64,000 nt of DNA from Paenibacillus sp. JCM 18996. Lineage in GTDB: Bacteria > Bacillota > Bacilli > Paenibacillales > NBRC-103111. This document shows, in pieces, positions 45,763 to 57,158 of the stretch. Location of the stretch: positions 62,001 to 126,000 of the forward strand of contig BBFE01000003.1 of NCBI GenBank assembly GCA_001313085.1. Reading direction: 5' to 3'. A model generated the notes under the pieces. That model did not search any database. It was not told the origin of the DNA and worked only from the letters and a program-made list of their open reading frames with translations. Every line of letters begins with the position of its first letter. Position 1 is the first letter of the stretch. The position numbers were made by a program, and so were the translations under genes.

Positions 45763-48368
45763 CTACCAATGTACTTGGTTCTGTTTGTTCGTTGCTTTGT
45801 CGTCGTTGTCTTCACCCATTACATGGTGTTTAGGTGCGGGCATCGGAACATTCGGCCCCTTGATTTCCTTCCATAGCTCTTCGTTCAGCTTCTGGGAGTC
45901 TGCCTGGTCAGGCCGGCCAGACATGTTCTCAGGCGTCATAACCGATTGTGTGTTTGACGCCGAAGCGGCTGACGGTGCAGCGGTGTTTGCCGTTGCCGGC
46001 GATTTCGCTGTTAATCCCGGCGTAATCGCCTGATAAGGCGAGAAGTTCGGCTTATCGGTAAAAGACCAGATCATTGGAAGCGCGGCAGCGTCATACTGGG
46101 ACATAGGCTCGACACCCAGGAAGAGTTCCATCGTACGCAGCATCGACACCTGGCTGTAGAAATGCGAATCGACTTTCCAATCTGCGTGTACGGGCTGATC
46201 ACCTGTGCAATCGTACGGTGGGCATCTACGTGATCCGGCCCATTCTGGCGTCGTCCTCTACCACAAAAAAAATCGCTGTGTCCTTCCAATACTGCGAGTG
46301 CGATACCGCATCGACGATCCTGCCAAGGGCAAGGTCGTTGTCGGCAACCAATTCTTTAGCCGTCTGTGCTCCCGCTGTATGATCGCGCGGCAGGTCGATA
46401 AACTGCATCGCAGGCAGGTTGTTATTCGCTACGAATGACTGAAAGTCCTTGTACCAAATGTCAAATCGAGTCTGATCGGAAATAGCCATGTCAAACCATG
46501 GGTAGTCGTGGTTTGTATTGGCGTCCAGGATCGGGTCGTGGGCATAGTACTTTCCAGCCTCAGCTTTGATTGGCTCACCGGGCTTGATCCAGTCACTCGG
46601 CACTACAAATTGGCCGTAGTTGCGGAACGAGGTGCCGCGCAGTGCCAGCTTGTCCCACAAATAAGCATGGGCAGGATCAGCGCTGCCTGCAGCAACTTCA
46701 GGGTGATAGCCTTCGGAATCGTAATCTGATCCGTTGCCTGCGTAGCCTTGGGCAGTTGCGGTCTCGTTATAGAGGTTGGAGCTCGCCTGAGTCACCCACT
46801 GCCAGCCGTTTTGGCTTACTTCTCCGTTGACGTAGAAGTTGTCCAGGGTGACGAACTGCTGGGCCAGCTTATGCTGGTTCGGTGTTGTATCTTGACCGAA
46901 GAGCGTCAGCGACGGATCGCCGTTGCCGCGCTTGCTGCCGTCCGGGTTCTTCAGGTCGCCAAGAACCTGGTCGTAGGTGCGGTTCTCCTTGACGATATAG
47001 ATGACGTGCTTGATCGGGGAAGCTCCACCTAGGCGGCGGGGTACGATCGTATTTTGCGTATCTTCATTGAACCGCGCACATTGTTCTTCTGTTCAATTCC
47101 GTTGTTCTTGCGCACCTGCTCGGTGTACTTCTCGAGTTGGTCGTCATTCGGGGCAGGTACAACCGACAGGTAGCCAGAAGCTGACTTTCAATATACTTGT
47201 AGCCGCTCAGGTTAGAAGGATCGGTTCCTTTGTTCGGTCCAGTGCCCAGGCCCTTGGCGCTCGTAATAAGAAGCCGCTTGCCATCAGGCGTTATCTGCAC
47301 CCCGGTTGGATACCAGCCTGTGGGGATAAGTCCCTTGACACGGCCGAACTCTTCATTGTGTTCGCCTTTGCTGCCACCTTCACCGGATAAATCAACAACC
47401 GCAACGTCGTTATTACCGCCGTTAGTGACATAGAGCGTGCGCTGATCAGGCGAGATGGCGAGGTTGGTAGGCTGAGATCCGGCATGCGCACCGGCAAAAG
47501 GAGCCAGTGAAATAGTGCCTTGACCGTGTTGCTTACGGTATCGACTATGGAAACCGTATCGCTGTCACCGTTGGCTACAAACATCCGTTGCTGCTTTGCG
47601 TCGATCAGCATGTTATTAGGATGGGTACCGACAGTAATCTTGCTTTTGGGAGCAATGGTAAGCCCGTCCACAGAGAACACAGAAAGCGTGTTTTCGCCCT
47701 GGTTGCTGACATAAGCGGTACGGCCGTCAGCTGACAGCACTACGCCGAACGGGTAGGCCCCGGCTGCAGCCTGCTTACTTTTGCCCGAGGCGATGTCGAC
47801 TGCAATAAGAGTCCGGGCGTATTGACCTGTCACATAGATCGTTTTGTCGTCCGACGAAACGGCTACCCCCTGTGGATAGGATCCCTTCGGAAGCGCAAGT
47901 GTCTTTTGGATCGCCAATTTATGTGCAGCTCCGTCCCAGCCGAAGACGACAACTGTGTCCATGTTTGCCGTTGTCAAGTAAACATTGCTGCCGTCATGGC
48001 TAAACGCCAGACCGGCCGCTGTACCTTGGCCTGCATTTTTGTCGAGTTCCACCACCTGCATAACACGGCCGTCCTTGGCGTCCATCACCTGTAAGGTTTG
48101 TTTGGAATTTCCGTCCTTGATAATATTAGGAATGAGCACCGCCGCGCCGTCTGGAGAGAGAACAGCATTGGCGGGGAAGAAGCCGGCAGGCTTTTGTGCG
48201 CCCGCGGGCGTTACCCGCCATCCGGCAGGTGTATATGCTGTGCCGTCTCCTTGAGGCCCAGCCTTCAAAAAGGAGGAAGCAAGCGCCGAACCTGAACCAA
48301 TGATCGCAGAAGCTACAACGATGCCGGTTATTAATTTTTTTTCATCTTTTTTTCTTCTTTTTTTTCAT
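45763..48368 (-). CDS. Secreted YncE-like beta-propeller / phosphoesterase fusion
   Basis: ATG 48368 follows GAGAGGTGA. A very Lys-rich start and LITGIVVASAIIGSGSALA form the signal peptide. The first half is a beta-propeller with repeats such as GVAVSSDDKTIYVTGQYARTL, FGVVLSADGRTAYVSNQGEN and NLAISPDQRTLYVTNGGNN. The second half is a phosphoesterase domain: KHVIYIVKENRTYDQVLGD (metal-binding start, by frame repair), DHTAGAQTAKELVADND and AIFFVVEDD. The end is a Pro/Ala linker and charged tail. About eight single-base breaks. Known in databases as a YncE/alkaline phosphatase family pairing. Probably hydrolyses extracellular phosphoesters. Confidence 0.8.
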
Positions 48369-48682
48369 AATCAGTTCACCTCTCAAAAATCATTATTTCA
48401 AGACTACTTTTCTACGTTCCAAAGATCGATAGATACATAGACAAAATACGATAACGTTTTGAGAATAGCTCCTCCTTCCTCCTCTTTTTTTTAGCTCCAA
48501 ATGATTATCTTCGCTATTAAAAAAATAAAACAAAACCGTTAAATGCATGTTAACTGGACGTGTAGTTTTTTTGTGATTTCGCCGATTTGAATTTGTTCGC
48601 GGCTAAGCGCGTATACAAATTCAAAAGGCATTCAGACCCCGGCTATACAGGGAAACGGAATGCCTTGTTTTGCTTTTGCAGC
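48369..48682. other. Intergenic region with terminator, no gene
   Basis: No coding signal. It includes the promoter side of the YncE fusion gene and the hairpin that ends the minus-strand gene at 48683. Confidence 0.5.
48621..48670 (-). terminator. Terminator of the small gene at 48683
   Basis: AAGGCATTC at 48625-48633 pairs perfectly with GAATGCCTT at 48658-48666 around a 24-base loop; the minus strand continues TTTTGAATTTG. Confidence 0.75.
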
Positions 48683-49011
48683 TTAATCTGCCTGAATCGT
48701 ATAATGGCCTCTGTCTGTCGTTAGCTTGATCCCCGACGAAAGCTCTTCCACTTCCGTTATGCTGGCCAAAGGAATTTCATATACGTCTCCGGGAATAGCG
48801 GCCGGCTCTTGGTCCGTTATTATCATGCCTTCCCCGTGCAGGAGCAGCCTTTTTCCCGAAGTATAATCGTCCAGGCCGTCCACGTCTTCATCTCTATTTC
48901 TGATACCTTAATTGCCACCTGATCGATATCTCCGTCCTCTTCTTTGCGGATCGCAAGGGAGCCCATAGCATGGGATTCGAACCAACGCGCCACTTGCTCG
49001 GTTTTATCCAT
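48683..49011 (-). CDS. Conserved small protein of unknown function
   Basis: Two frames join near 48890 (a base lost or gained) to give ~110 residues: MDKTEQVARWFESHAMGSLA, a middle DQVAIKVSEIE, then LDDYTSGKRLLLHGEGMIIT and ITEVEELSSGIKLTTDRGHYTI. It is acidic, without signal peptide or membrane helix, and mostly beta by pattern. I do not recognise a named family. A clear terminator follows it; the next gene on the other strand is the PASTA pseudokinase. Confidence 0.6.
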
Positions 49012-49182
49012 AATTCTTCACCTCGTTTACAGTCTATGGGATAAATTACCCACAATGGGCGCATTCGATTCTTTGGAAGACAAATATTTAACAATTGCCC
49101 GTAAAATGGCTTTGTATCGCCTCCGCTGATGTTTAAAACGTTTCAATGGAGATTTTGTTCTCATTTATGGCAATACCTGATC

Positions 49183-49210
49183 TTGAAGCTTGCGGAGGCT
49201 GTGTTATGAT
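49183..49210 (+). promoter_or_regulatory. Promoter for the PASTA pseudokinase gene
   Basis: TTGAAG at 49183-49188, 16-base spacer, TATGAT at 49205-49210, about 100 bases upstream of the start codon. A reasonable housekeeping promoter. Confidence 0.5.
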
Positions 49211-49310
49211 AAGTAGTGGATAGGGAAAGCCCAAAATCGGAGCAGGTTTGCGAAATGATATATAAGGATAATAAAGCCGGTATAATTCCGATTGGCAAGG
49301 AGGCAATTTA

Positions 49311-50611
49311 ATGGGGAGTATTGGAAAGCGGTATTTGCTTGATAAACCGATATCGCCGCTGCCTAATGGCATGATTTATGCGGGAGTGGATTTGATATTG
49401 AATCGGAGCGTCATCCTTTATGCGATCGACAGCCCGGACGAATCCTATGCCGAAAACTATATACAGTTACTCAGAAAGGCCTCCCATTATTCGGAGGAAA
49501 GGTTCATGCATATGCTGGATGTCGGTTTCGATTCGGCTCCAACCGCTTGTATGCCGTTCTCAAAAGGTCCGGCGGCGCACCTTTGGCTCAGGAGATGAGC
49601 CGGCATGGCATGTCCTTAACGGGCTGCGTCAGGCTCGTGCACGAGCTGGGTGCGGCAATGCAAAAGGCTGAAGGTGAAGGGATCAGCGGATTTTCGGTTG
49701 CAGCCGACAATATCTGGCTGAACGATGAGAATCAGCCGGTCGTACTGAATTACTGGGAGAGGGCATCCGGCACGCGGCAGGGCGTGAAAGGGCTGTGCGG
49801 GCTGCTGTACCAGCTGGTGACGGGCGCTTCTTCGTTGCCGGAGGAGCGCCCGGAAAGGGAGGCGGCGCTTCAGGGCTCACTGCGGGGACTCACTCACCGG
49901 CAGACGGAAGCCGTGCTGGAGCTGATGAACAAGGCGGCATCGGAGGATATGCCTTTGCCGGAGCTTCTGGCTTCCCTGCAGAATCTGAAGGAGCTCGTGG
50001 ACGGGGGAGACACTCTTTCGGCCATGACTCTGATACGTCGCCAGGAGGAACGCTTCAAAGCGGAGCTTCCCATGGAGGCGGATGAATTCCGAGAGCGACG
50101 TTTGATAGATCGCGTCGAGGAGATCCCCTCACGCGACGCGATGGGGGAGTCGGAGGAGGAGTCTGCCGGCGGCATCCGCAATTCCTTTGGCTGGATATTT
50201 AAGCGCTTGTTAATCGCGGGGGGAACCTTTGCTGTTGTCGCGATTCTGGCCGGGGCGATCCTGATCTGGCTTCTGGACAGCCACAAGCCCAACACGGTCG
50301 CTCAGGATCCGTTTGCGGGCCCGACGTCTGCATCGCAGCATATGCTTCAGCAGGATGCGCCGAAAGAGACGCTTACGTCCCAACCCCAGCCGGCGGGAGG
50401 CCAATCTTCCAAGGGAGCGCCGAACCTCGTCGGCCTGTCGCGGGAGGAAGCTGAGAAAGCCGCTTTGGCGGCCGGGCTTCATTATCAGTTTTTCCTCGAA
50501 GCCAATGAGCAGGCGTCGAATACGGTGTTCAGGCAGGAGCCCATGGCGGACACCACGGTTGCCCCGGGCGGCAGCATTAAATTTTGGGTGAGCAAGGGGA
50601 AGCAGCAGTGA
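49311..50611 (+). CDS. Membrane pseudokinase with extracellular PASTA domain
   Basis: The architecture follows PrkC-type kinases: cytoplasmic kinase-like domain, one membrane helix (LLIAGGTFAVVAILAGAILIW) and one PASTA domain (PNLVGLSREEAEKAALAAG; PGGSIKFWVSKG). The kinase half lacks the catalytic residues: the usual VAIK lysine position reads SVILYAI, no HRD is found (GISGFSVAADNIWL instead), and the DFG site reads VLNYWE. So it is probably not a kinase but a wall-sensing scaffold. One break near 49543. ATG 49311 follows AAGGAGG. PASTA domains bind muropeptides or beta-lactams. No partner gene adjacent. Confidence 0.7.
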
Positions 50612-51077
50612 ACGGAGCGGGACCGGCGGACGAACGGGTCAGGTTGGAGCTGGATATGGGAAGGTGAGCGAGCAGAGGATCGGGGCAGAGAATAGTGATG
50701 CCCGCTAGGATGGATATCCGGGAGAAGCGAATGGAGCATGGGGCCGGCGGAGAATGAGGCTAGCGGCGAATGAGGTCAAGTCGTTCCGCTATTTCCATCG
50801 ATGAAGTCAAAGATCGAAGAATAACGGAATAATATGCCTCTATTATCCCTTGGTTCGCATGTGGCGTCCGCATCAATAGCAAAGATACTTGGTACGTTTT
50901 TTTTCACCACGCTTCCAACCAACAACCTACGGCGACTTTCTACACAATCTAACAGGTCTCTGACGAGATCTGATTTTTTTTGTCCGGATGCTGCTCCAGT
51001 TCTTCAATAGTTGGCCTTTGTTTACCGCAACTATTTTTTTGTTTGAAAAGGGATTTATTCAGGAAAAAAATTCATTA

Positions 51078-51109
51078 TTGCAATTTTAATTGTTTTTTTT
51101 AACTATAAT
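51078..51109 (+). promoter_or_regulatory. Probable promoter of the ArsR/ABC/GH operon
   Basis: TTGCAA at 51078-51083 and TATAAT at 51104-51109, separated by 20 bases that include a T8 run. If that run is over-called by 2-3 bases, as elsewhere here, the spacing becomes the usual 17-18. Confidence 0.5.
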
Positions 51110-51138
51110 AAAAGCGATTACAAACAACAAAATATATT

Positions 51139-51152
51139 TGAAACCGGTTAAT
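51139..51152 (+). promoter_or_regulatory. Cre-like site (CcpA) upstream of the operon
   Basis: TGAAACCGGTTAAT matches 12 of 14 positions of the catabolite-response consensus TGWAANCGNTNWCA and has the palindromic core AACCGGTT. It lies downstream of the promoter, where CcpA would block elongation. The core could instead be the operator of the ArsR-type regulator. Confidence 0.4.
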
Positions 51153-51200
51153 CTGCAATAATTATTGAATGAATTAGCAGCAAGGAAAGGGGGGAACCAT

Positions 51201-52184
51201 ATGAGAATTGAACGAGATGATTCGAACCAGGAGAAGTTGAACCGGATATTGACGACCAATATCGATGATTTTATCCATATTGCGAAGGCGCTTTCAACCG
51301 ATCTGCGTACCGAGATATTTAAAACGCTGCTGCACCGCTCGATGAACGTTGTCGAAATTTCGGAGAAGTTTGGCATTCCCGCATCGACCGCGGCCATCAA
51401 CATTAAAAAAGCTTGAGGATGCCGGCCTGATCCAAACCGAGATGATTCCCGGCACACGCGCACCCAGAAGCTTTGCTCCGCCGTGTACAGCAGAATCGTG
51501 GTCGATTTCTCCCACTTTCGGCCGGCTCCGTCGGAAAGCTCAGCAGTGGTGGTTGTGCCGATCGGGCAGTTCGTCGATATGCAGGTCTCGGCTCCATGCG
51601 GGATTCTGAGCGAACATTCGATTATCGGCGAAATGGACGAGCCTCGTTCTTTCTTCGAACCGGAGCGTGTGGGCGCGCAGTTGATCTGGTTTCGCAGGGG
51701 TTACCTTGAATACCGGTTTCCCAATCGCGTTCCACGAGGTTCCTCCATTCGAAATTTGGAGCTTTCCATGGAACTTTGCTCGGAAGCGCCGCTCCATAAC
51801 TTGGACTGGCCTTCAGATATAAGCTTATGGATTAACGGAAAGGAGCTCGGAACATGGACAAGTCCCGGTGATTTCGGAGGGGAGAGGGGTCTTCTTACTC
51901 CGCAGTGGTGGGGGAGCGAGAATACGCAGTACGGACTTCTGAAGACGTGGCGCATTAATTCTGAAGGATCTTTTATCGACGGAAGAAGAATTTCAAACGT
52001 CAAGCTGGACGAGCTGGAGCTGGATGACAAGCCTTACGTCACCGTGCGGATCGGAATCAAGCCTGACGCCAGGAACGACGGCGGATTGAACCTGTTTGGC
52101 AGCAAATTCGGCAATTATGAAACGGATATGAGGATGAAACTCGATTATGTAAGCCGAAACGACAAAACTGACGTGGAAGGATGA
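51201..52184 (+). CDS. ArsR family regulator with large C-terminal sensor domain
   Basis: ATG 51201 follows AAGGGGGG. The winged helix reads LRTEIFKTLLHRSMNVVEIS, then FGIPASTAAINIKKLEDAGL (joined at an A6 run near 51410). The other ~230 residues form a beta-rich domain (LEYRFPNRVPRGSSIRNLELS, SLWINGKELGTW, PYVTVRIGIKPDARN) that probably senses a ligand, unlike metal-sensing ArsR proteins of ~100 residues. No metal-binding Cys pair seen. A second break is near 51465. First gene of the ABC-transporter/GH operon, so likely its regulator; the inducer is probably a sugar. Confidence 0.7.
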
Positions 52185-52189
52185 TTGAC

Positions 52190-53465
52190 ATGAAAAAAAT
52201 ATGAAATGGTTAAGCGTTGCACTGGTATGTACCCTCGCATTGGTCGGCTGTTCGAAAGGCGGAGGCTCGGCCGCTCAAAGCAAAGACGGTAAAATTACGA
52301 TTAATTTCATTAACGGCTTTACAGGCGGAGACGGCGGTTATATGAAGCAAATTACCGAAGGCTTCAACAAGTCCCAGGATAAATATGTGGTAAAAGAAAT
52401 CCAGGACAAGGACCATTACACAAAGTTTAAATCCGGAAATTACGATCTGGTCGTCATTCATGCGAATAACCTTCAAACCTACAAGCAGGACGGATTGATT
52501 CAGGATATCTCGACGGTAATGGATAAAGCGGGGCTAAAAGAAAGCGATTTCCATCCGGCAGGCATCAACCTGACTAAGCTGGACGGTAAAATGTATGCGC
52601 TGCCGCTCGATATTCACCCGCTCACGATGTTCTACGACAAATCTTTGACACCTCAGGCACCTGCTACTTACGAGGATTTGGTCAAGCTGCAGGCGAACCT
52701 TCAGGCAAAGGACAAAAAATTTGTATTCGCTCGGAGTTCCTTCCAGCGGATTGGTTGAGTTCTATACATTGACGATGGCCGCACAGAATGGAATCGATTT
52801 GAAGAAGGACAACTATCTGAACTTCAGCCAGCCGGAACTGGCGGATGCGCTGCTTACTTTTAACCAGATGATTTACAAGGATCACATTTCTCCTGCAGGC
52901 CTCGGATTGGACGGGGAGTTCCAGTCGTTCATGAAACAAGCTAAAGACGCGAATGCCTCGGTGAAAACCGCGGTTGCCATGACAGGCCCTTGGTTCTACA
53001 GCGCAGCCAAAGAGAAATACGGCGACCAGCTCGGAGTCGCTCCGGTGCCGAAGCTCGGCAACAAACAGGCGGTATACGGCAACGCGCACACGATCGCATT
53101 ATCCTCCAAGGTAAAGGACGAGAAAGTGCTCGCCGGTGTTGAGGAGTACCTGAAATACATGTACACTCCAGAGAACTTGATCCATTGGGCGGAAGCCGGA
53201 CAAGCCCCCGTTCATAAAGGGACGATGGACCTGATCGCGAAAAAACAAAGACAAATATCCGCTGCCTTACACGAACGAACAGCAGTTTGACACTTACGTG
53301 AAAGCGCCCCAAGTTTACCAGTTCGGGGAGCAAATCCGCTACATGAACGAAACCGTGTTCGGCAAGATCGTGTCCACCCAGAATATCACGAAAGAGCAGA
53401 TTATGAAGGAACTCGATACCGCTACGCAGAAAGCGAAGCAAATTTCCGCTACGCAAAAGAAATAA
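52190..53465 (+). CDS. Sugar ABC transporter substrate-binding lipoprotein
   Basis: Family 1 extracellular solute-binding protein. The signal peptide with lipobox ALVCTLALVGCSKGG anchors it to the membrane. ATG 52190 follows GGAAGGA; the A7 run right after it needs one base to connect to MKWLSVALV. Body: INFINGFTGGDGGYMKQITEGF, YALPLDIHPLTMFYDKSL, VAMTGPWFYSAAKE and ENLIHWAEAGQAPV. Breaks near 52720 and 53247. It delivers oligosaccharides to the two permeases downstream. Confidence 0.85.
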
Positions 53466-53545
53466 CACAAGCTATCAGGCGGCACTGTGAAATTAATTGT
53501 CGGCCAATCACAGAGCCGCTCCATTTCTTCGAGAAGGTGGTGCCT

Positions 53546-54443
53546 ATGACAAGCAGTAAACAATCCGTAAAATGGGCTCTGATGCTTATCTCTCCTTTTG
53601 TTCTGGCTTTTGTTTTGTTCTGGCTGCTGCCCCTTGTATACGGAATCGTCGTCAGTTTATTCGACTGGAACGTGGCAAGCGGGGACCATGAATTCGTCGG
53701 ATTCGGTAACTATAAAGCGCTGCTCACGCCCGGAACCCTGTATAACGACCTGTTCACCCACACATTGAAAAAAATACGCTGTGGTTCGTGCTAATCAGCG
53801 TTCCGCCGCTCGTGTTCATCAGCCTGGGGCTGGCACTCATGATCGATAAGCTGCCGCCAAGATTGAAAGCCGTCTACCGGACCGTTTTCTTTATTTCATA
53901 TTCGATTTCAGTTACAGCTGTATCCGCGGTGTTCCGCTGGCTGTTCAACGAGAATGGCGGATATATCAACAACACTCTGTCCTCTCTCGGCCTGGGCGGG
54001 CCCATCCAATGGCTGAACTCGCAGCCTTATGCATGGATAACCATCCTAATCGCCACAGTCTGGTGGACCATCGGCTTTAATATGATATTATTTTTTTAAA
54101 TGCGATTGACGAAGTGGACGGGACGGTGTACGAAGCGGCCGATTTGGATGGCGCAGGCGGGTTTGCCAAGTTCGTTCACATCACATTTCCGGAAATCCGC
54201 AATGTAGGGATTTTCATTATGATCACGACGGTGATCGCTTCCTTTAACCTGTTCGGCCAGGCCAGACTGATTACCTCCGGCGGTCCGCAGGAATCGACAA
54301 ACACGCTGATCATGGGGATTCAAAGAAGCGTATTTGACATGAACCAGCTTGGGATGGGTTCGGCGATGGCTATCCTTATGGGCTTTATCATGATGATCGT
54401 GACCGGACTTCAGTACTGGATTTCGTATAAGGAACAAACGTAA
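53546..54443 (+). CDS. Sugar ABC transporter permease (MalF type)
   Basis: Six-helix permease of the carbohydrate uptake family 1. ATG 53546 follows GAGAAGGTGG. It starts with the helix LMLISPFVLAFVLFWLLPLVYG, contains LWFVLISVPPLVFISLGLALM, and the EAA loop EAADLDGAGGFAKFVHITFP that contacts the ATPase. Breaks at an A7 run near 53769 and a T8 run near 54091. Partner of the next permease. Confidence 0.9.
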
Positions 54444-54456
54444 AGGAGGGACACAT

Positions 54457-55301
54457 ATGCGAACGAAAACCCGAAGCCTGTCTTCCATCCTCAACATCGC
54501 CGCCGCAACGGTGCTGGGATTGCTTTTTTCTGGTGCCGATCCTTTGGATGATCTTCACATCCTTCAAGACGCTGAGCGAAGCCATGTCCAGTTCCTCGCT
54601 GCTGCCGCAGAGCTGGACGTTGGAGAACTACTCGCAGCTGTTTACCGAAACCGGGGACGCGCCCATCGGGCAGTGGATTGTCAACACGGGCATCGTGACG
54701 GTTGTCGGCACTCTTTTGGTTGTATTTGTGGATGTGCTCGCCGCTTATTCGCTAGCCCGGTTGAATTTTCCCGGCAAAAAAAAGCTTGTTTTGACTTTCA
54801 TTGTGGCTGCTTTGACGATTCCGGGTATCGTAACTCTTTTTCCCGCTTTTTTTTACTTGTTTAAATGGCTGGGCTTGACCGATACGTTCGTCCCGCTTAT
54901 CCTTCCGTATTCCGCCGGCACAATGGGCGTGTTTCTCGTGTACAATTTCCTGCTGTCCTTTCCGAAGGAGCTGGAAGAAGCGGCTCACATCGACGGGGCG
55001 TCGCAGTGGAGAATTTTGGTTTCCGTCGTCTTTCCATCGGTTAGACCAGCAGTTCTGACGCTGACCGTCATTACCTTCTTGAATATATACAACGATTATT
55101 TGTGGCCTTTGCTGGTAGTCAATTCTCCGGAAATGAAAACCGTCACGACCGGGCTCGCCAGCTTGATTCAAGGCGCCAACTTCGTCAATCCCGCGAAAAT
55201 GATGGCCTCCACAGTGATCGCCACGCTTCCCGCGTTAATTATTTTTTCTGTTCTCCAACCGTTATTTTGTCAAAGGAGTAACGGGTTCGGGCATTAAGTA
55301 A
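54457..55301 (+). CDS. Sugar ABC transporter permease (MalG type)
   Basis: Second permease of the pair. Segments: VPILWMIFTSFKTLSEAM, AAYSLARLNFPGKK, LPYSAGTMGVFLVYNFLLS and the EAA loop EAAHIDGASQWRILVSVVFP. Breaks near 54523 and 55245; after the second the end is RYFVKGVTGSGIK with TAA at 55299-55301. Starts 13 bases after the first permease. The operon has no ATPase gene; Bacillales commonly share MsmX among such transporters, which is established for B. subtilis and assumed here. Confidence 0.9.
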
Positions 55302-55331
55302 ACATTTTACAGACCAGACAGGAGTGTTGTT

Positions 55332-57148
55332 ATGACATTGCGCGCAGAATACCCGAGACCGCAGTTCGAGAGAGAAGCATGGCAGAATTTAAACGGAAGC
55401 TGGCAGTTCGAGTTCGATGATGAGAATACGGGATTAGCGGAACAATGGTTTGATGCCGGCCGCAGTTTTTCCCGGACTATAGAGGTGCCTTTTGCTTACC
55501 AGACGCCGCTGAGCGGTATTCACGATACATCTTTTCACGATTGGGTTTGGTATAAAAGGAACTTCAGCGTTGACGGGGGCTGGAAAGGAAAAAAGGGTGT
55601 TGCTCCATTTCGGGGCTGTGGACTATCGCGCTGTATATGTGAACGGCAAATACGTGGGCATGCATGAAGGCGGGAATACGCCCTTTCATTTTGATGTGAC
55701 GGAAACGTTGACCTGGCAGGAAGAACAGGTGGTCGTGCGGGTCGAGGACCTTCCACGGATGAAACGATACCGAGAGGCAAGCAGTATTGGATTGAGCAGC
55801 CGGCTTCCATCTGGTACACGAGAACGACCGGCATATGGCAGACGGTATGGCTTGAGGCGGTCCATCCGACCCACTTGTCAAAAGTGAAGTTTGAGCCGGA
55901 TCTGGACCGCGGAGATGTCATTGTGTCGTTCGAGACGGCGGGTGATTACAAGGGTTCGTCCCTGGAGGTCAATATCTCGTTCAAAGGGCAGAAGGTGGTC
56001 TCCGATAAGATTGATGTCCATGAACGGTATACCAAACGGTCTTATAATTTGCTGAATTTGAATATTTTCAGGACGCCGTTCCATCATGACGGCTGGACGT
56101 GGACGCCTGAGAACCCGAATTTGTTCGACGTTGTAATTACGCTGAAGCAGGGCGGAAAGGCGGCCGATGAGGTGCGGTCCTACTTCGGGCTGCGCAAAAT
56201 CCATGCCGAGCAGGGAATGGTGTACTTAAACAACAAGCCGTACTACCAGAAGCTGGTGTTGGATCAGGGCTATTGGCCGGAAGGGCTGCTGACGGCTCCG
56301 AGCGACGAAGCTTTGCGCAAAGACATCGAGCTGGCCAAGGAAATGGCTTTAACGGCTGCCGCAAGCATCAAAAGGTGGAGGATCCCCGGTTTCTATACTG
56401 GGCTGACCGGTTGGGCTTTCTTGTCTGGGGAGAGTGCGCAGCTTCCCCCTCCTATTCAGAGGATGCGGCGGCGCGCCTGACACGTGAGTGGGTGGAGATT
56501 ATCGAGCGCGATTTCAACCATCCCTGCATTGCCGCGTGGGTGCCGCTCAATGAGAGCTGGGGAATTCCCGCGGTGCGCAGCTCAGGTCAGCAGCAGCACC
56601 ACAGCCTGGCGATGTACCACCTGATCCATTCCCTGGATCCGACACGCCTTGTCATTTCCAATGACGGCTGGGAGCTGACGGTGTCCGATATTTGCGCTGT
56701 CCATAACTATAATCACGGCCAGCCGGACGAGACGGCCAAGTATGATTATTTCAAATTGTCTCTGTCCACAAAAGAGCACATTTTCCAATCGCAGCCCGCG
56801 CACCGCGCCATTTATGCCAACGGCTTTGCCCACAGGGGCGAGCCGATCCTGCTGACGGAATTCGGAGGCATCGCCTACCGCATCGGGGCGGGCTCGCAGC
56901 AAGGTTGGGGATACACGTCGGTCAATGGCGAAGAGGATTTCCTGCGGGAGTACCGGAGAGTGCTGGAGGCGGTATACAGCTCCACAGCGATCCACGGATT
57001 CTGCTACACACAGCTAACTGATGTGGAGCAGGAAGTGAACGGGTTATTGACGTACGACCGCAAGCCGAAATGCGATTTGAAAGAGATCAGAAACATCAAT
57101 TCCATGTGGCATCTTTCTACGATTACAGACCCGGTACGGGGAGAGTGA
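55332..57148 (+). CDS. Glycoside hydrolase family 2 (beta-galactosidase/glucuronidase type)
   Basis: Cytoplasmic exo-glycosidase with no signal peptide. The sugar-binding domain begins REAWQNLNGSWQFEFDD; an Ig-like domain and the TIM barrel follow, with RFLYWADRLGFLVWGEC and FNHPCIAAWVPLNESWG (acid/base Glu in NE). The nucleophile region is PILLTEFGGIAYR. The sugar specificity cannot be read. Breaks near 55595, 55752 and 56350. It sits in the ABC operon, so it probably splits the imported oligosaccharide. Corrected length ~605 residues. Confidence 0.85.
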
Positions 57149-57158
57149 GGGCGACAGG

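Larger units (their letters stand above)
50612..51200. other. Intergenic region before the oligosaccharide operon
   Basis: No gene seen in ~590 bases. The last 130 bases hold the operon promoter and a CcpA-like site. Confidence 0.5.

Noticed and set aside
47520..48295. Several plus-strand open frames across the YncE-fusion gene
   Set aside because: They are shadows of the strongly supported minus-strand beta-propeller; no ribosome sites or domains.
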